Notes under the pieces: generated by a model
Database searches by the model: none
Told to the model about the DNA's origin: nothing
What the model saw: the letters and a program-made list of their open reading frames with translations, nothing else
Shown: piece after piece, positions 48,588 through 61,237 of the stretch
Position numbering within the stretch: the first letter of the stretch is position 1
How the letters are laid out: every line of letters starts with the position of its first letter
DNA from: Sipunculus nudus
Taxonomy: Eukaryota > Annelida > Sipuncula > Golfingiida > Sipunculidae
NCBI GenBank assembly: GCA_026874595.1
Contig: CM049311.1
Location: 22,064,676 to 22,128,675, forward strand
DNA length: 64,000 nucleotides
Direction of reading: 5' to 3'
Program-made: the position numbers and the translations under genes

Positions 48588-48893
48588 ATGGAATATTGGC
48601 TATTTCTGAATTATCAACAGTACCGAGTAAACAGCAATGGTTTTAAATCACTAGGATCAGTATGCGAATATGAAAACCCTGATTCACAGACAATAGTGGG
48701 TAACAGCCTTCACACAACAACCCAGACAATAGCGAGTAAACAGCCTACACACAACCCTCAGACACTAGCGGGTAAACAGCCTACACACAACCCACACACA
48801 CTAGCGGGTAAACAGCCTACAGACAACCAACAGACAATAGCGGGTAAAAAGCCTACACACAACCAGTGCTTAAAGTTTATTAATTATTCATAA
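48588..48893 (+). CDS. 101-codon ORF built on a 12-residue repeat, doubtful
   Basis: ATG at 48588, stop at 48891-48893. The middle of the protein is five copies of a QTIAGKQPTHNP-type 12-residue unit, produced by the 36-bp DNA repeat. Because 36 is divisible by three, the frame stays open across all units. The flanking residues have no domain and no signal peptide. It may be a repeat-containing exon or only a minisatellite that happens to be open. Confidence 0.2.
   Translation: MEYWLFLNYQQYRVNSNGFKSLGSVCEYENPDSQTIVGNSLHTTTQTIASKQPTHNPQTLAGKQPTHNPHTLAGKQPTDNQQTIAGKKPTHNQCLKFINYS
48687..48866 (+). repeat. 36-bp minisatellite, five units
   Basis: Units start exactly every 36 bases at 48687, 48723, 48759, 48795 and 48831, with consensus CAGACAATAGCGGGTAAAC then AGCCTACACACAACC. 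Variation between units is small, suggesting recent expansion. Confidence 0.9.
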
Positions 48894-50110
48894 GTTTGTT
48901 AACACTCACTTTATAATGATTCTTAATTGATTAACAAAGTACAAATTCCTTTGTAATTATAATTGCATATCGAAATCTGTCAAAGCACCAGGGGTAACAT
49001 CGTGAAATCTAGTTGAAAAATCAGAAATTCCCTGTTATGTCTTCAGGTTAACGTTATATATATGTCTCCGAAATACGCATAGCAGCATGACACCTAAATC
49101 AAAATATGTAATAATATGTAATTCTTTCATTTCATTGGTTCATTGTTCAAGTAAACATTTCCAAAATGATGTAAAGGGCGTATCAGCAAACTGAAGATAT
49201 TCTTATAAGAGCATATATGTAATTGTTATAGCTTGAGTCAGGACACCCTAAAATGCCACCTTTTATGTCTAGATTAAAACCATTCTTTTTTAAACCCAGA
49301 TGTTAATGTCATAATGGTGACAGTTTATGTTTTTTATGGCTACGTCGCAGGCTTTGGGAACACCCCGGCCATTGTGAAGCTTGGTAAATGTACACGCTGG
49401 TGATTGTCTGTGTATTATACTGCCTTTCTACCTCCGAGAATTCTCCATTTACGGCGTCATCGATGAATGATGCGATGGCTGATTTACCATCATCTGTCGT
49501 CATAGGTAACCAAGATGGCGGGCTAGCTGAGAGTGCTTTATGATCCTAACCAACTTTGTGTCGTACAGTGTCTGCCCCTTATCCATAGACATTTAAAATA
49601 TGGATGGAGGGGCTATTTATCGAATCAGCTATAAGTATACAGTATGTATGGCATGTTGTTTGATATGTTGATAATCATGTCTGATAACCGTATGTTGTTA
49701 TTTGTTAGGTCTTGTGTTTAAAGTTTTACATTCCTGAGTAAAGGATAGTAAAGGAGTTAGGAGCTATAATTTATAATTAGAGAAAATTTCAATGGAGAAC
49801 CTGAACTAGGAGTTTTTAAGTAACATCTCATCATGATGGACAAAACGTCATTTCTTACGAATCAACGAAATCACATATAGGCCATTACTTAAATTTACTT
49901 AATTTTCAGCAATGACAAAAGGATTATTAAAAAATTATTTAAAATTTAATACAATAACATGGGATTTTCTTGAAGCTGTGAAATGGTTGTCGACATTCGC
50001 CCCTGATTTAATTAATAATGTACAATTAATGTTTTTTTCGGGAGACCGAGACCCCTTAAACGATGAGGCCCTAAGCCCATACGTAAATCCGGTACTTGGG
50101 CTCTGGCGGG
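48894..50110. other. No gene supported
   Basis: AT-rich, with no recognisable repeat or exon. Confidence 0.4.
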
Positions 50111-50337
50111 TTGGGAACCAGGGACCACCAGGTTAAAAAGTTAGTTTTTAAGGTTTTAGGTCCCCTTCCAAATGACTGGCTCAGAAGACTTTACAATAAA
50201 CTTCCCGGTGGTAGCTACCGGTTTTGAGGTCGCTAGGGCCCGCCATATGCAGATGGCACTAAAGTACCAACTTGTAATGCTGGGTAGACATAAGTACCTT
50301 TGTGACTGAGACCTTGCTTATGGGGCTTGGGGAAGAA

Positions 50338-50416
50338 GTGAGAGGCTATGGGATTGGAACCCATGACCGCTTGATCATATATCCGGCACCTTTGTCCCTA
50401 TACCAATACACCCCAC
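50338..50416 (-). mobile_element. tRNA-derived SINE head, minus strand
   Basis: The minus strand starts GTGGGGTGTATTGGTATAGGG. It has an A-box-like TGGTATAGGG, and a T-arm with ATGGG and CCCAT pairing around TTCCAAT (B box GGTTCCAATCCC). It ends GCCTCTCAC, which pairs with the start at six of seven positions allowing G-U. The D and anticodon arms do not fold properly, so this is a decayed tRNA-like head rather than a working tRNA gene. A SINE body may extend towards about 50110. Confidence 0.55.
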
Positions 50417-52657
50417 AGGGTTAAGTCCAGTTGGATTTTTCAGTTACTGTTGGACCTAGTCTGGCCATGCTGTGTCTGTGCACAGACAGAAGATATGTAT
50501 ACAGATGTATACTCGTGTTACTGCACAATCATATGGATAGCGTTAACTTGCAATCCGCCCCCTCCTCTTATTTATTTGAGGTAGAGACTGCCGAGTTAAG
50601 AACATGTTATGCGACAGCCTTGGTATCTCAGAAATGCCAATATACTGTAATCCGGGCTTTATAGAATTGCTAAAATATTGTGTCCTCTGTTGTGTCCTGA
50701 CAACTGACGAGAATACCCAAGGGATGATAAAATACTGGTTGCAAATTGTTTCTGACCATGCATGCATTTCAATTGGAAGGTCTTTTTTATTACAAATGAG
50801 TTAATGAAAAAGTGTTTCCTTTCCATCACACGCCATGTCCTACACATAGGTAGAAATAATACAGGTACAAGCAGTAACAGTCAATAAAACATAAAAACTG
50901 GAATCCCAGTGCATGATCAATTGGACTTGGGTTTTAGGAAAAATATATATATAGTGGCATATACAACCAACATGTTTATTAACATGTAAATTGATGTGCT
51001 CAGAGTGATTAAAATGATGCATGGACGTGTAGACTCAAATCTATGTATTATTATACAACATATTATCCCGAAATATTTTGAGATGAATTTGCTGCGTAAA
51101 ACCTCTGTATAAATGTTTTACTCTCTGTATAAATGAGTGAACTGGATTACATTTGGGAAGCTCTTCAGGTGGCTTTTAGGAAGAAATTTTAGTACATCAG
51201 AAATCACCCATAGTTCCTTGTGTTTGAGATATATTTACTGCATTTCCAAGATGAACCTTGTGCATGCTGTTTACCTTTGGTTTATTCTCCTACAAATCCA
51301 TGGTTTTCAGCACAAAAATTGTTTCGGTCCCCTCCTTTTGGCCAGAAATATACCATGCCGCGTTGACTTCTGTGGTAAAATGTTAACATATTCAGTTAAC
51401 AAATCATCATAAATAGGACAGCATTTACCACATTGTACTATAAAGAAATTATACTCCATTCAGCTCTTTTCATAGAATATGGTTCCATATCACGCTGGTT
51501 TGAAACATATGTTCGTCTTTACCATATCCCCTACCAACCTGAAACGCAGCGCTCCTCCCTTGGCAGGCGCCAGAAAGTAAAGCAATCTAATTGTTCCGGA
51601 GAATGGCATTTTTACCATCTCCTCTCACCGCTGGAGTTTCCCTCTTCGTTTTCATGGCATTTTGGTGTTTTCGGGCTCTGGAAAGATCAGTTACACGCAC
51701 TGCTCCCCAATGTGTTGGCTTTTGTTCAGTTCTTCCCCGATATCCTCATTTCCACCTTTTCCTCTGAAGAAACATAGTTGTTAATTTCACGCCTAACACT
51801 TTCTGCTTATTTTGTTTCTTTCCGTCTCTGGAATTTCCATTAGGTGTCTACAGCCATGTGCACACTAGCCACCCGCAGATCACTTTCTGCCTGATAGGGC
51901 AAATTAGAACTGTCATTGGATCCTTATCTATACTTACTATGTATATTGTTAAATATTAAAACGTCAATAATTGTTGATTCTGGCCTAGCTCTCTGTATAC
52001 CTGTCTAGGAGATCAACAAGAGCCAGTGAAGATAGCAGGATTTTTGGAATGCCTAGAATAGCCAAGGCACCTGTTAGTAATCAAAACCACTTCGTGGTCA
52101 ACACATGCAGCAAATCTAGGCATTCTGCAAGTTCAAGATTTCAAGAACCGTTTAAAATACTTTATATCAAGAAAAAGAGGATGAGAGGACGCAAAAAAAA
52201 CTTCAATGGAGACATATTAACTCTTTTTTCTACATTTCCCGCCATATACTCGGGCACGTTGTTTATTTGCGATTTTTTATAAAACAAACTTTTTTTCATG
52301 ATTTTCAATAATAATCCTTTTACCTTTTATCAATGTAAAAAAAAAATTTTTGCAAAAAATACCCTACGAATTTGAAATCACTAATTGGGGTTGACGTTGT
52401 TCTTCTCACATATTTTATGACATATAAATGACATATTATATGAAATTGTTAGTCGCTGTGTTTATGGCATGAGCATTGTATTAAAAGCTGATCATAAATA
52501 TATCTAAGTTTTTTTCAATGAAATATTGTCAATTATTTTTTGTTAATATACCTGGTTTGCTGGTTGTTGTGCAAGTAAAGTGTGTAGCTATAAAACGGAT
52601 GAAAAGGCGTTCTTATCAAAAAGCGCTTTTACCATGGCAAGTTACTTTATATATATA
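50417..52657. other. No gene supported
   Basis: Open frames up to 114 codons (51433-51777) without domains. No repeat recognised. Confidence 0.4.
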
Positions 52658-53270
52658 GCGACAAAGATGTTGAACGTGTTACGTTGTCCTTATTATCCTC
52701 AGATATGTTGTGATGTAGATGATGAACATGTTACGTTTTCTTAATACGTGTAGCGACAAAGATGACGAACACGTTACATTGTCTTGATACGTTTAGCCAC
52801 AGAAAAGACGAAAACGTTACGTTGTCATAATAGGTGAAGCGACAAAGAGGAAGATGCAGGTTACGTTGTCTTAATAGGTGAAGCGAAAAAGATGAAAAAA
52901 CAGGTTACGATCTCAATACATGTAGCGACAAAGATGACGAACACGTTACGCTGTCTCAATTAATATGTGTAGCGATAAAAATGATGACAGGCTACGTGGT
53001 CCTTATAAGTATAGCGACGGAGATGATCAACAGGTTACATAAACTTAAAACGTATAGCTACAAAGATGACTTTGTCCCGATATGTGCAGGGATAAAGAGG
53101 AATAAACAGCACTTTCACATTATACGGAATCGTTGTACCTATACCTGCTGTGGCAATGATGATCAGAATACGTTTTTGTAATAAGTGTAGCGACAAAGAG
53201 GAAGAAAAAGGGGTGTTGTCAGATTTCGTTGTCCTAAAAACGTACAGCGGTAAAGAGAACGATAAAACGA
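52658..53270 (+). repeat. Minisatellite of about 43-bp units
   Basis: GCGACAAAG-like motifs recur at 52658, 52753, 52796, 52839, 52883, 52925, 52972, 53014, 53057 and, more diverged, near 53090, 53189 and 53247. The consensus is GTAGCGACAAAGATGACGAA then CACGTTACGTTGTC and TTAATACGT. Regular spacing of 42-47 in the core and decay at the edges indicate an ageing array. Confidence 0.8.
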
Positions 53271-54144
53271 AGTCGATTTACCCTGTCTGTTTACGGGGAC
53301 AACCTTTGGCCAAGGGGATGTTTTACAAGGTTATAAAGACTTTACAATAATTTGCTTTACCAGGCTTCTGTCTTCTGCCTCTTGGGAGACTTCCTTAGAT
53401 ATAACGTATTGATTGAGGCCTAGTTTCTGCATCTATAGACAAGTCAGGGAATTCAGATTTGGTCATGTTGAATTCATTGATTATTCTACTGTGCCCTTGC
53501 CCTTGGCTACCACCTGTATTGTACTGACCTGTATAAGATGCCGTTGCCATTTAAAGAAATAAAAACCAAAAATTTCCCAATATTTTTATTTGTTTCATTT
53601 CAGATATTTTATTTATATGTTATTTTGCCCGATTTTCTTGAGGCCACAAATAAGGTATCTCAAGACAAGTTCAATGCCGCTAAGAAATGAATTATAAAGC
53701 CACACCAACAGAATGAAGACCGGCACACTCAGAATAGGGAATGTACGAGTTTTTTTTATCAAAAACTGAAACCATGGAGGTCTCCTGGTAAAGTTAGGGT
53801 CCATGTTTTGCCTCTGTAGCGAGGTCTACGAAACAATTGCTTGAGCTTAGATTTTCTTTATCTGTGATAACTCATCTCCCTGCACCTTGCTGTACGTTTC
53901 CCATAAATCCTGTTTAACTGGATATATGGACCACATACAAACAGGGATTTAGATATATGCTCAGGGATTCATCCTCTTGATAAAATGTAGTTGTTAGTTT
54001 ATAACACGGTTCCACACGTAACAGCTCCATTTAAATCAAAACGATGCACTGTTTATATTGATGTTCACTTATTCGAAAACTGTAACCCTCCTTAAGTATA
54101 TGGGCTCAAGGAAGTAATTATGGTCCTATAAATACTGGTGTTAC
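53271..54144. other. No gene supported
   Basis: AT-rich sequence, nothing recognised. Confidence 0.4.
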
Positions 54145-54480
54145 CTTTTTTCTGGCTCAGGGGTAGAGCACAGGACTCAAAGCCGGGGCATCGTGAGTTC
54201 GAATCTCAGCCGAGGCGGTGAGATATTTCGCGGTCAGCCACCACCAAAGGGGAGAGCTCTGTAGGCTTAATGGGAAGACCGTGCCCAACGCTCGTGTTTC
54301 ACTCACAAACGAGTGCGCCTTTTGGGGGCCGGTGGTTTGACCCAGCAATGGGGACGATTACGCATCCAAGGCCCGCAGGTGCAGTAGTCTTCAGGCCTGG
54401 TTGACGCCAGGATATAAAATGAGAGAAAGCATATGATACTGTCCTGTCACGAAGTCCGAGGCCGGAATGGAATTCAGTAG
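54145..54480 (+). mobile_element. tRNA-derived SINE, plus strand
   Basis: The A box TGGCTCAGGGG at 54153 is a perfect match to the Pol III consensus, and the B box AGTTCGAATCT starts at 54196. T-arm pairing TGAG/CTCA is intact. The body includes GGGGAGAGCTCTGTAGGC, GGGGGCCGGTGG and GTCACGAAGTCCGAGGCC. The 3' end and tail are not certain. The SINE family and core-domain type are not identified. Confidence 0.65.
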
Positions 54481-55971
54481 ATGTATATATACGTAGTTAA
54501 GTTAGCATTTAAAAAAAGGAGGCGGTAACCTCCAACAAAAATACACTAGTGTTACTTTTCCATCACTTGTAAGCACCAAACAAGAAACCTTTAGTGGTAT
54601 ACTTCATAATATGGAACCATAGTATCAGGATATCATGTAAAGTAGGCGGTTATTGTAATTCTAAGTTATATAGCAGTGATACAAACATTGAATTTAGACC
54701 ATATGACAAGTTCGTTGCCTTAACATGAATGGCGGGTATACCAATAATTATGGCATGTGACCTGTGACATCTGGATTTATAATGGCAGCCCCCATTAGTG
54801 TTTCCAGAAACTGGGAAAACAAACTTTTCAGGGTCAGGGTTCGAAAACGGAATAACATTTTGGAGGGCCAAGCCCAAATCAGCAAATTATCGTTGGATTC
54901 AATGGTAAAATGAGGTCTGGTGGGGCGGGGGTAGCCTTTCACGGAACTCCGCCGTATTTAAGATCTAGCACACACTCGAGCAAAAGAAAAAAAGACCAAA
55001 TTCCCAATCGTCGATGGTACCTGGGAGGACGATAACCATCCACCCCCCCCCCCCCTCCACCCCCCCCCCCCCATTCGCCCCCGGCGTAAGAAAAAAAAAG
55101 GTTCAACACGAAATAAACTCATAGAGTAATAAATGAATACCCTCAATATTTACGGGGTTGGCTCAACTAAGATAGAAATGATTCCTTAAACAAGTCAATT
55201 TCGTCTTTAACTTAATAAAATTTGACCTTCCATAACATGGGGGTAACATGGATCATTTGTGTGTCACAATTTGTCATCTAGTACATGTATGCCAACCTTG
55301 TAAATTATATTAACGATTTTGCGAAGCCATGTTCATGAAATGTTGGCAAGTTTGTGGACCTTGGGAATCTCGAGCTGTTTGGGGAACATGTTACACAACT
55401 GGCGGCCACAGTTAGTCTAACCCTAGCGGTCCTAGCGTAGTATGCCAGCAGCGGCAGAACCGTTCTCGGCCACATTATTTAGTTGGGCTTTCAGTCATTA
55501 CTCCACAGTGAATGGACGCTTCCAGGCTTTCTTTCCAACTGAATGGTTGCTCACAGTCGAATGCCCTCTACTACCGAATATCAGAGTATTTGGTCATAAA
55601 GTGTAAAATCATAAAGTACATTATCAGATACCTAATTACATGGACTGCTGCCGTCCTGGAGCTCAGTGAAAGAAAATTTGAATATATATTCGGTGTTGTT
55701 TAACGTGCCACTGTTTTTATATCATCCATTTGAAACTCTACTTTTTACAGATTACCAATCAATTATGTGTAGATTTCAACATGCAGAACTTCAAAATACC
55801 GTTAACATAAAATGCACACATTCAAACTCATCATTTCCATGGATACAAGTGCAGTGGAATTCGCAGGCTCTACTTCAAAATTTCAAGATTTAATTAGAAA
55901 ATCTTTATCGACAATTTTCACCTCAATTGAAGTTATTTGTTGAAAAAAATGATAAAAATAGAGGAAATAAA
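54481..55971. other. No gene supported; double C13 tract at 55043-55072
   Basis: Two C13 tracts separated by TCCA at 55043-55072 give a strong i-motif / minus-strand G-run potential. The rest is ordinary AT-rich DNA. Confidence 0.45.
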
Positions 55972-56268
55972 AGACCAATAAAGGTATGGTTCTCAGGCAT
56001 GGCCCGCGTCAATTTTAACCCTCGGCAATAAATATTTTGATTTTGATTTTCAACTTTCAAGAAAATAAAATACAATTTTGATAAGATTTCCTTTGTTATG
56101 TAGTGCTTTTACCTGTTTAGCAAAACAATTCTGTTATTATCATGCTATTCCCTGATCATAAGATACTTTTATCGAAACATACAAAAACAAGTAAAAAAAA
56201 AAAAAATTGCCCGCCCGCACTGATTTAAAAAAAAAAGTGCCTGAGAACCATACCTTTTTTTTGCCTAA
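55972..56268 (+). mobile_element. Small inverted-repeat element (MITE-like), copy C
   Basis: The left end is AGACCAATAAAGGTATGG then TTCTCAGGCA. The right end is TGCCTGAGAACCATACC then T8 and GCCTAA. The 17-base core GGTATGGTTCTCAGGCA is a perfect inverted pair. The interior matches copy B (TTTCCTTTGTTATGTAGTGC, TTATCATGCT.TTCCCT, TTTTATCGAAACATACAAA). About 297 bp, no coding capacity. Confidence 0.8.
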
Positions 56269-58206
56269 GCCTCTCAAGAAAAATATGCACTACAACTATA
56301 AATCCATATCTTACGCAAACCACGAAGGAAAACAAAGGCTATCCGGTCTGGAATATGATCTAAATTTGCTCTTACACGGACTATGTCGTTTAAGTGAATA
56401 AAAAAAATCTGTCGAAATACTTTCCATAAATAAACAGACAAACCTCCTCAGGGTAGGGTATCCCTTGTGTTCATTATATTGAAACCAAGGTGCCTATTAC
56501 GAAGTGTCATTGACGGTTAGCTGCCTGAAATAGCCAGGAAGGTAGTGTATATAGTTGTTTTAAATCCGGGACAAGCCAAGGTGATCTCCGAGGATTACCT
56601 CCCTCTGTGGAGGCTGATCTACGAGCGGGGGGCGTGCCATGGTCTGTGGCCCTGTCACTCAAGGCTTTGATAGTTCATTATTTGCCTTGTCTGCAGCAGC
56701 GATCCTATTATTAAACGAGTTTTCACCTAAAAGCATATAGCATAGGGGAACTCTACATGCTAGCTTGCCTAGTTATAATACTGAAACTGGTAATATGGTG
56801 ATAACGACATAAAACATTGATCAATTAAATATCGAGTAGGTTTAAGTGTCGTTGTTGTTCCTTTGATAGCTGTAATCTGAACCTGCACTTTTCGGGAACT
56901 TTTATAAAAGGGGACAAACCCGGGCACAGTATCATTTTAAAAGATGATGGGCCTGTCAATTCACATTTTCATAAACGAAATGAAAGGGAGATTGGAGATT
57001 TTGGTACATTATAAAACGATAGGTCTTACACAATTCGAAAGTATTTGAAAAATTGGCACAGGCGGTTGCCAAAGGCTCTTAGACAAAATGATAAAATCTA
57101 AACGAAACCTCAGTAATTATATAATTAACAACAATTTAATATGAAGTTAGCCGTCTGTGTTAACCAGGAAATCATATGTATTAGCCAAAATAACTACGAT
57201 TGTAACCATGTGGAAATGAACACGTAAAACCTATTAAGCTTTGTGCAATGGTTTATTCCAAGCCTCGCCAATGTAAACCTGAAATTAGTCTTTAAAGCCA
57301 TGTCTTTACAGTTACGTTCACCTTGAATATACTGAGTTGAAATTTGATAGCCTTAGGCCGTCGGAACACTTAAAAATTAAGATTTCAGGAATACAGAAAA
57401 ATGTCGATTTCAAAGGGCATGGTATAGGTCGGAATACTTCTAATATGTATAAATCAGGTTTATATTATTGTGCGATCAAACCGCAGTACTTCTGTTATAT
57501 ACAAATTAGGGTTTATATTTTTTACCAATGTAAAGAAGGGTATAGATCATCCCCAATCAAACAATCGCGTATTGTCGTCTGCTTATAAATGAGAAAGTTC
57601 TTATCTTGATCCAGATGGCGCCTAGAAAGTTCATCTGTCCAGATTGATACTTTGATCAGACTCCATTAAGAATGCCTATGACTGTATCATAATATCTCTA
57701 AACCTGACACTTGTCCGGGCCGGTGTGGGCCGCAAGTATCCCTGTTTTACTACCTGCTGTAGAAAGATCACAGGATTTACATTGGTAGGTGGGATGGACT
57801 ACATGCTATGTGACTGCTGACATCAAAGTAAACCCAACCCCCTAGCATTTTGGGTGGACGCACGGTTTTGATAAACGAAGCCTATCTTTGGTACAGCCAC
57901 TGTTACATGTTTATTATCAGTACAGCCGTATCGCTGTTAGTGTGCTCTCATGTGGCGAGTTAGATATTCACATCTTGTTGTTAGTACAACTGAGATGGCA
58001 CATTTAGATTTTACTAGATCAGCGTATTGTAAACAGTATCCAATCAGGGACCCATGAAACCATTCATGTTATGGACTCTTAAAGGAGAAAAAAAATGACA
58101 ATGTTAATCAGTTAATTGGTGATAACAGGACAATGATGAATAACTAGAGTTTCCTGCTAGAGGCACATAACCCGTTGTTGTATTGGATATACCAAGCCCG
58201 TGCAAA
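56269..58206. other. No gene supported
   Basis: AT-rich. No exon or repeat recognised. Confidence 0.4.
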
Positions 58207-58320
58207 ATGCCTCGAAGACGCCATCTCTCTGTTAAGGTTCTGAACATTCCTCGGTTTCAAGCCATCAACAAGTTGTCACCAACTTTAAACAGGGCCACCA
58301 GCAAGCACTGCCATGACAAG
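58207..58320 (+). CDS. Possible short coding exon ending at a GTAAGT donor
   Basis: ATG at 58207 (AAAATGC) opens a 38-codon frame rich in basic residues, beginning MPRRRHLSVKVLNIPRFQ and ending TSKHCHDK before TAA. A perfect donor GTAAGT at 58320-58325 overlaps the stop, so splicing would bypass it. This would make a first coding exon with the rest outside or undetected. No acceptor partner or protein family is recognised. Confidence 0.25.
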
Positions 58321-59670
58321 TAAGTTGGTTCTCTTTTGATCCTGAAATTTCCTCCAACATTCATAAATTTGATATAACACGCTTTACGGCAGGGCATCCA
58401 CCTTTGCTTGAAACCGCCGACATCTTATGCTTGTTCATTGATGAGTGTAAGACGTTCGAGAGCATTAACCTCAAGATGCCATACGGTCACCCGTGAAATC
58501 AGTCAGACGTTCAAACGTTGTTTATGACTCGGAAAGATAAATATTAACACTTTTAATGCGTATTTTACCATTTAATGTCCCTTCTTGATATTCATTGGCA
58601 TACAAAATTGGTTCCACAATTAATTTCAACATTGTATACTTTATATATGTTTTTATATAATATACTTTTAAAACAAGTATTTTTATTGTATTAATTTTTT
58701 TTTATCGTACGTTTGCTCTTGAAGATTCTTGGTGAAACACACCAAGATTTTTGCGCTAACGATCAGATGACCCAGTTTACATATCGCACATTTTGTATAT
58801 GGTATATTGGCTGGAATACAAGGATTGCAAATTAAAGGAAATAAAAGGGAAATTAAGGGGACCGATAGACCTGAACATAACCGTTTCCAAAAAGATCTGA
58901 CATGTGATTTGTTTTATTCTACGCAAACTGTGTACATGAACACCATCGCATACGTCGGAACCAAACAGGGCTCTGTAAAGCTAAAATTAGACTGAAATAG
59001 TATGAAAGATATTTTAATTTTTTTTTCAATATTTGAAGCCAATACAAGTTAACCGGGATACATAACATATGTAAAAACTGCATTTACATTAATATATCTA
59101 AGAAGTTAAATGTACAAATATTCAGAATTGTGTATATGTAACAGAGTAATAGCATTCAAGATCTTTCGAAGCTACTAAGCAAATATAACGATGCTTTGAC
59201 TTAGTAATCACATCACTTTTCATCAGCCTATATACCTGGATAAAAATTAAAAAAAACTACTCTTGATATAAATAAGTAATTATAAGGAAATTCTTGAAAG
59301 ATAAAGTTCCCGGGCTTTATATAACAGCTTATGTCGACTTATTGCTCATAAACATATCAACCTGGATCAAACTTTATTTCCACACATTATGCTCTCAGTG
59401 TTTCATTTAGCAACAACAGTGGTTTGCCAGGATAAAGTGCAGAAAGCTTCAGGGCCAGGATCGCACTACATAAAACACTCAAGTAGAGCTTGTCTTGGGA
59501 TCGACTTACCCACTTACACACTTTATCAGACCCGACAGTCATGAAGACAACCCTCTTTTTCTGTTAGTTAGTGTTTATTTTATAATACAAATCAGATGTT
59601 TAGCTCTGACTGTCCATGAAGTGTCACTTAAATCACCAGACATAAGCCTCAGCTTCCTGCGGAAGTGTTA
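58321..59670. other. No gene supported
   Basis: AT-rich, nothing recognised. Confidence 0.4.
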
Positions 59671-60045
59671 GAGCCACTTCTCCGGGATTTCTGTATATAC
59701 TCCGGGCTTTAACCTTGCCATCTCGTCGATTGGTGCGAGTATCGCTTGTTTATGGCACACATTATGTCCAGTGTTATACTGTCAGCCTCACAACTAACTA
59801 TATATTGAATGTGTAAAATTATAAATTCTATGGAGAAAAACTTTGAAAAGCCACTTCTCGAGGATTTCTGTATGTACTCCGAACTCTAACCTTGCCACGA
59901 TGTCGATAGGTGAGAGTAATGCTTGTTCATTGTATACTTTATTCTTAAGTGACATTTCGTTCCACGTTATATTATCTGCTTCACAAGTAACTATGTAGTG
60001 AAAGTGTCGAATTCGGAATTCTACCGAGGAAAGCTACGAAAGTCT
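59671..60045 (+). repeat. 177-bp tandem duplication
   Basis: Units start at 59671 and 59848. They share GCCACTTCTC, GGATTTCTGTAT.TACTCCG, TAACCTTGCCA, TGTCGAT.GGTG.GAGTA and CTTGTT.AT. The second unit is about 20 bases longer. Divergence is moderate. Confidence 0.7.
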
Positions 60046-61237
60046 GCATCCGTTACTTAATGGATTACGGTGATCACCAGAAGTCCATTGGTGCAAACGA
60101 AATGCAACCTGTTGGTACCTAATTAACAAAACAAAAGGCCCATTGAACGTATGTCTAGGTTGTCATAGTAACCAAACAGGCACTGATTTATCATATGTTT
60201 CTTGTCAAATTCATTCAACCTTATATGACACTAAAAACTATTATTTTCAATGGTAAAATATTGATTTCATTATTTGCTCCCTGGATACCGTCATTGCCGG
60301 TAGATAAAGGTGAAGGTCGCCAGGTGGAACAATTAGGGTTATTCCAGCATGTCCCCGTTCGCCAGTGGTAAATATCCCTGGGCCCACTTGTTAACTCTTA
60401 TTTTCCATATAACCGAGAAGTAAAGGAATGCAAGTGCAGCATAAGTGTTAACTAAAAACTATCAAGAGTTCAATGAATAAAGTTTAATTTGTATAATAAA
60501 ACAAATCGAACTGTTTGAAACCATTTCGGTTAACCAATGGATAAGCGACCCTCACACTGCAGCGTTTACTAAGTGTTTAGCCACGTTGTTTGACGCATGA
60601 CAACACATTTTTTCGCACATAAACGCATGAGAACATATATATATATATACGATGAAAATGAGAAAATATGAGTTGAGCCGTGGATTATATCTCTCTCCCT
60701 TGTTTAAACTCATTTTCAAGTCTTGTCATATCAAACAATCGCAGACTCAGACCTTGTAAGATCTACCGAGCCATCAGACAGTCCAAATCTCCCTAAGATA
60801 GATGTTCAAAGGGGTGGCCGCTCATATATTCTTGGGTAATATTTTATTGTGCGCCAGTGAACGAGCACGATGTCTCGGTAACGTTGCAAGTTGCTTGTCT
60901 CCTGCTTAAACCCTTTAAAATCAGTCGTGTGTGGCACTGCTGAATGGACATAACCTATGTTGTTCATATATGTATCACATATGAATAGAAGCATATGTTT
61001 ATAACCTTTCTGCAAATTGCCAAATTTCAATGTCAGAGAGTAAAATTCTAGTCATAGAGGTATATTCATGTAGTTGGTTAGACTGAAGTCGCACGAAAAT
61101 CAGCCACTTCTTAAAGACAAGTTATGATTAGCTACGACTATCGGGAACAGGCGAGTGTTAGGGAGGTGTTTGTGCAGGATCCAAGACTTCTTTGGGACTG
61201 GTTCTCCTCCTACAGTTGTTCTCGACCACCAGTGCCA
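60046..61237. other. No gene supported
   Basis: AT-rich with one short AT run (60634-60649). Confidence 0.4.

Noticed and set aside
48687-48866. Regular 36-bp repeats resembling a CRISPR array
   Set aside because: The units are contiguous with no unique spacers, and the window is eukaryotic. It is a minisatellite.
51433-51777. 114-codon plus-strand frame
   Set aside because: No domain character, and composition matches the non-coding surroundings.
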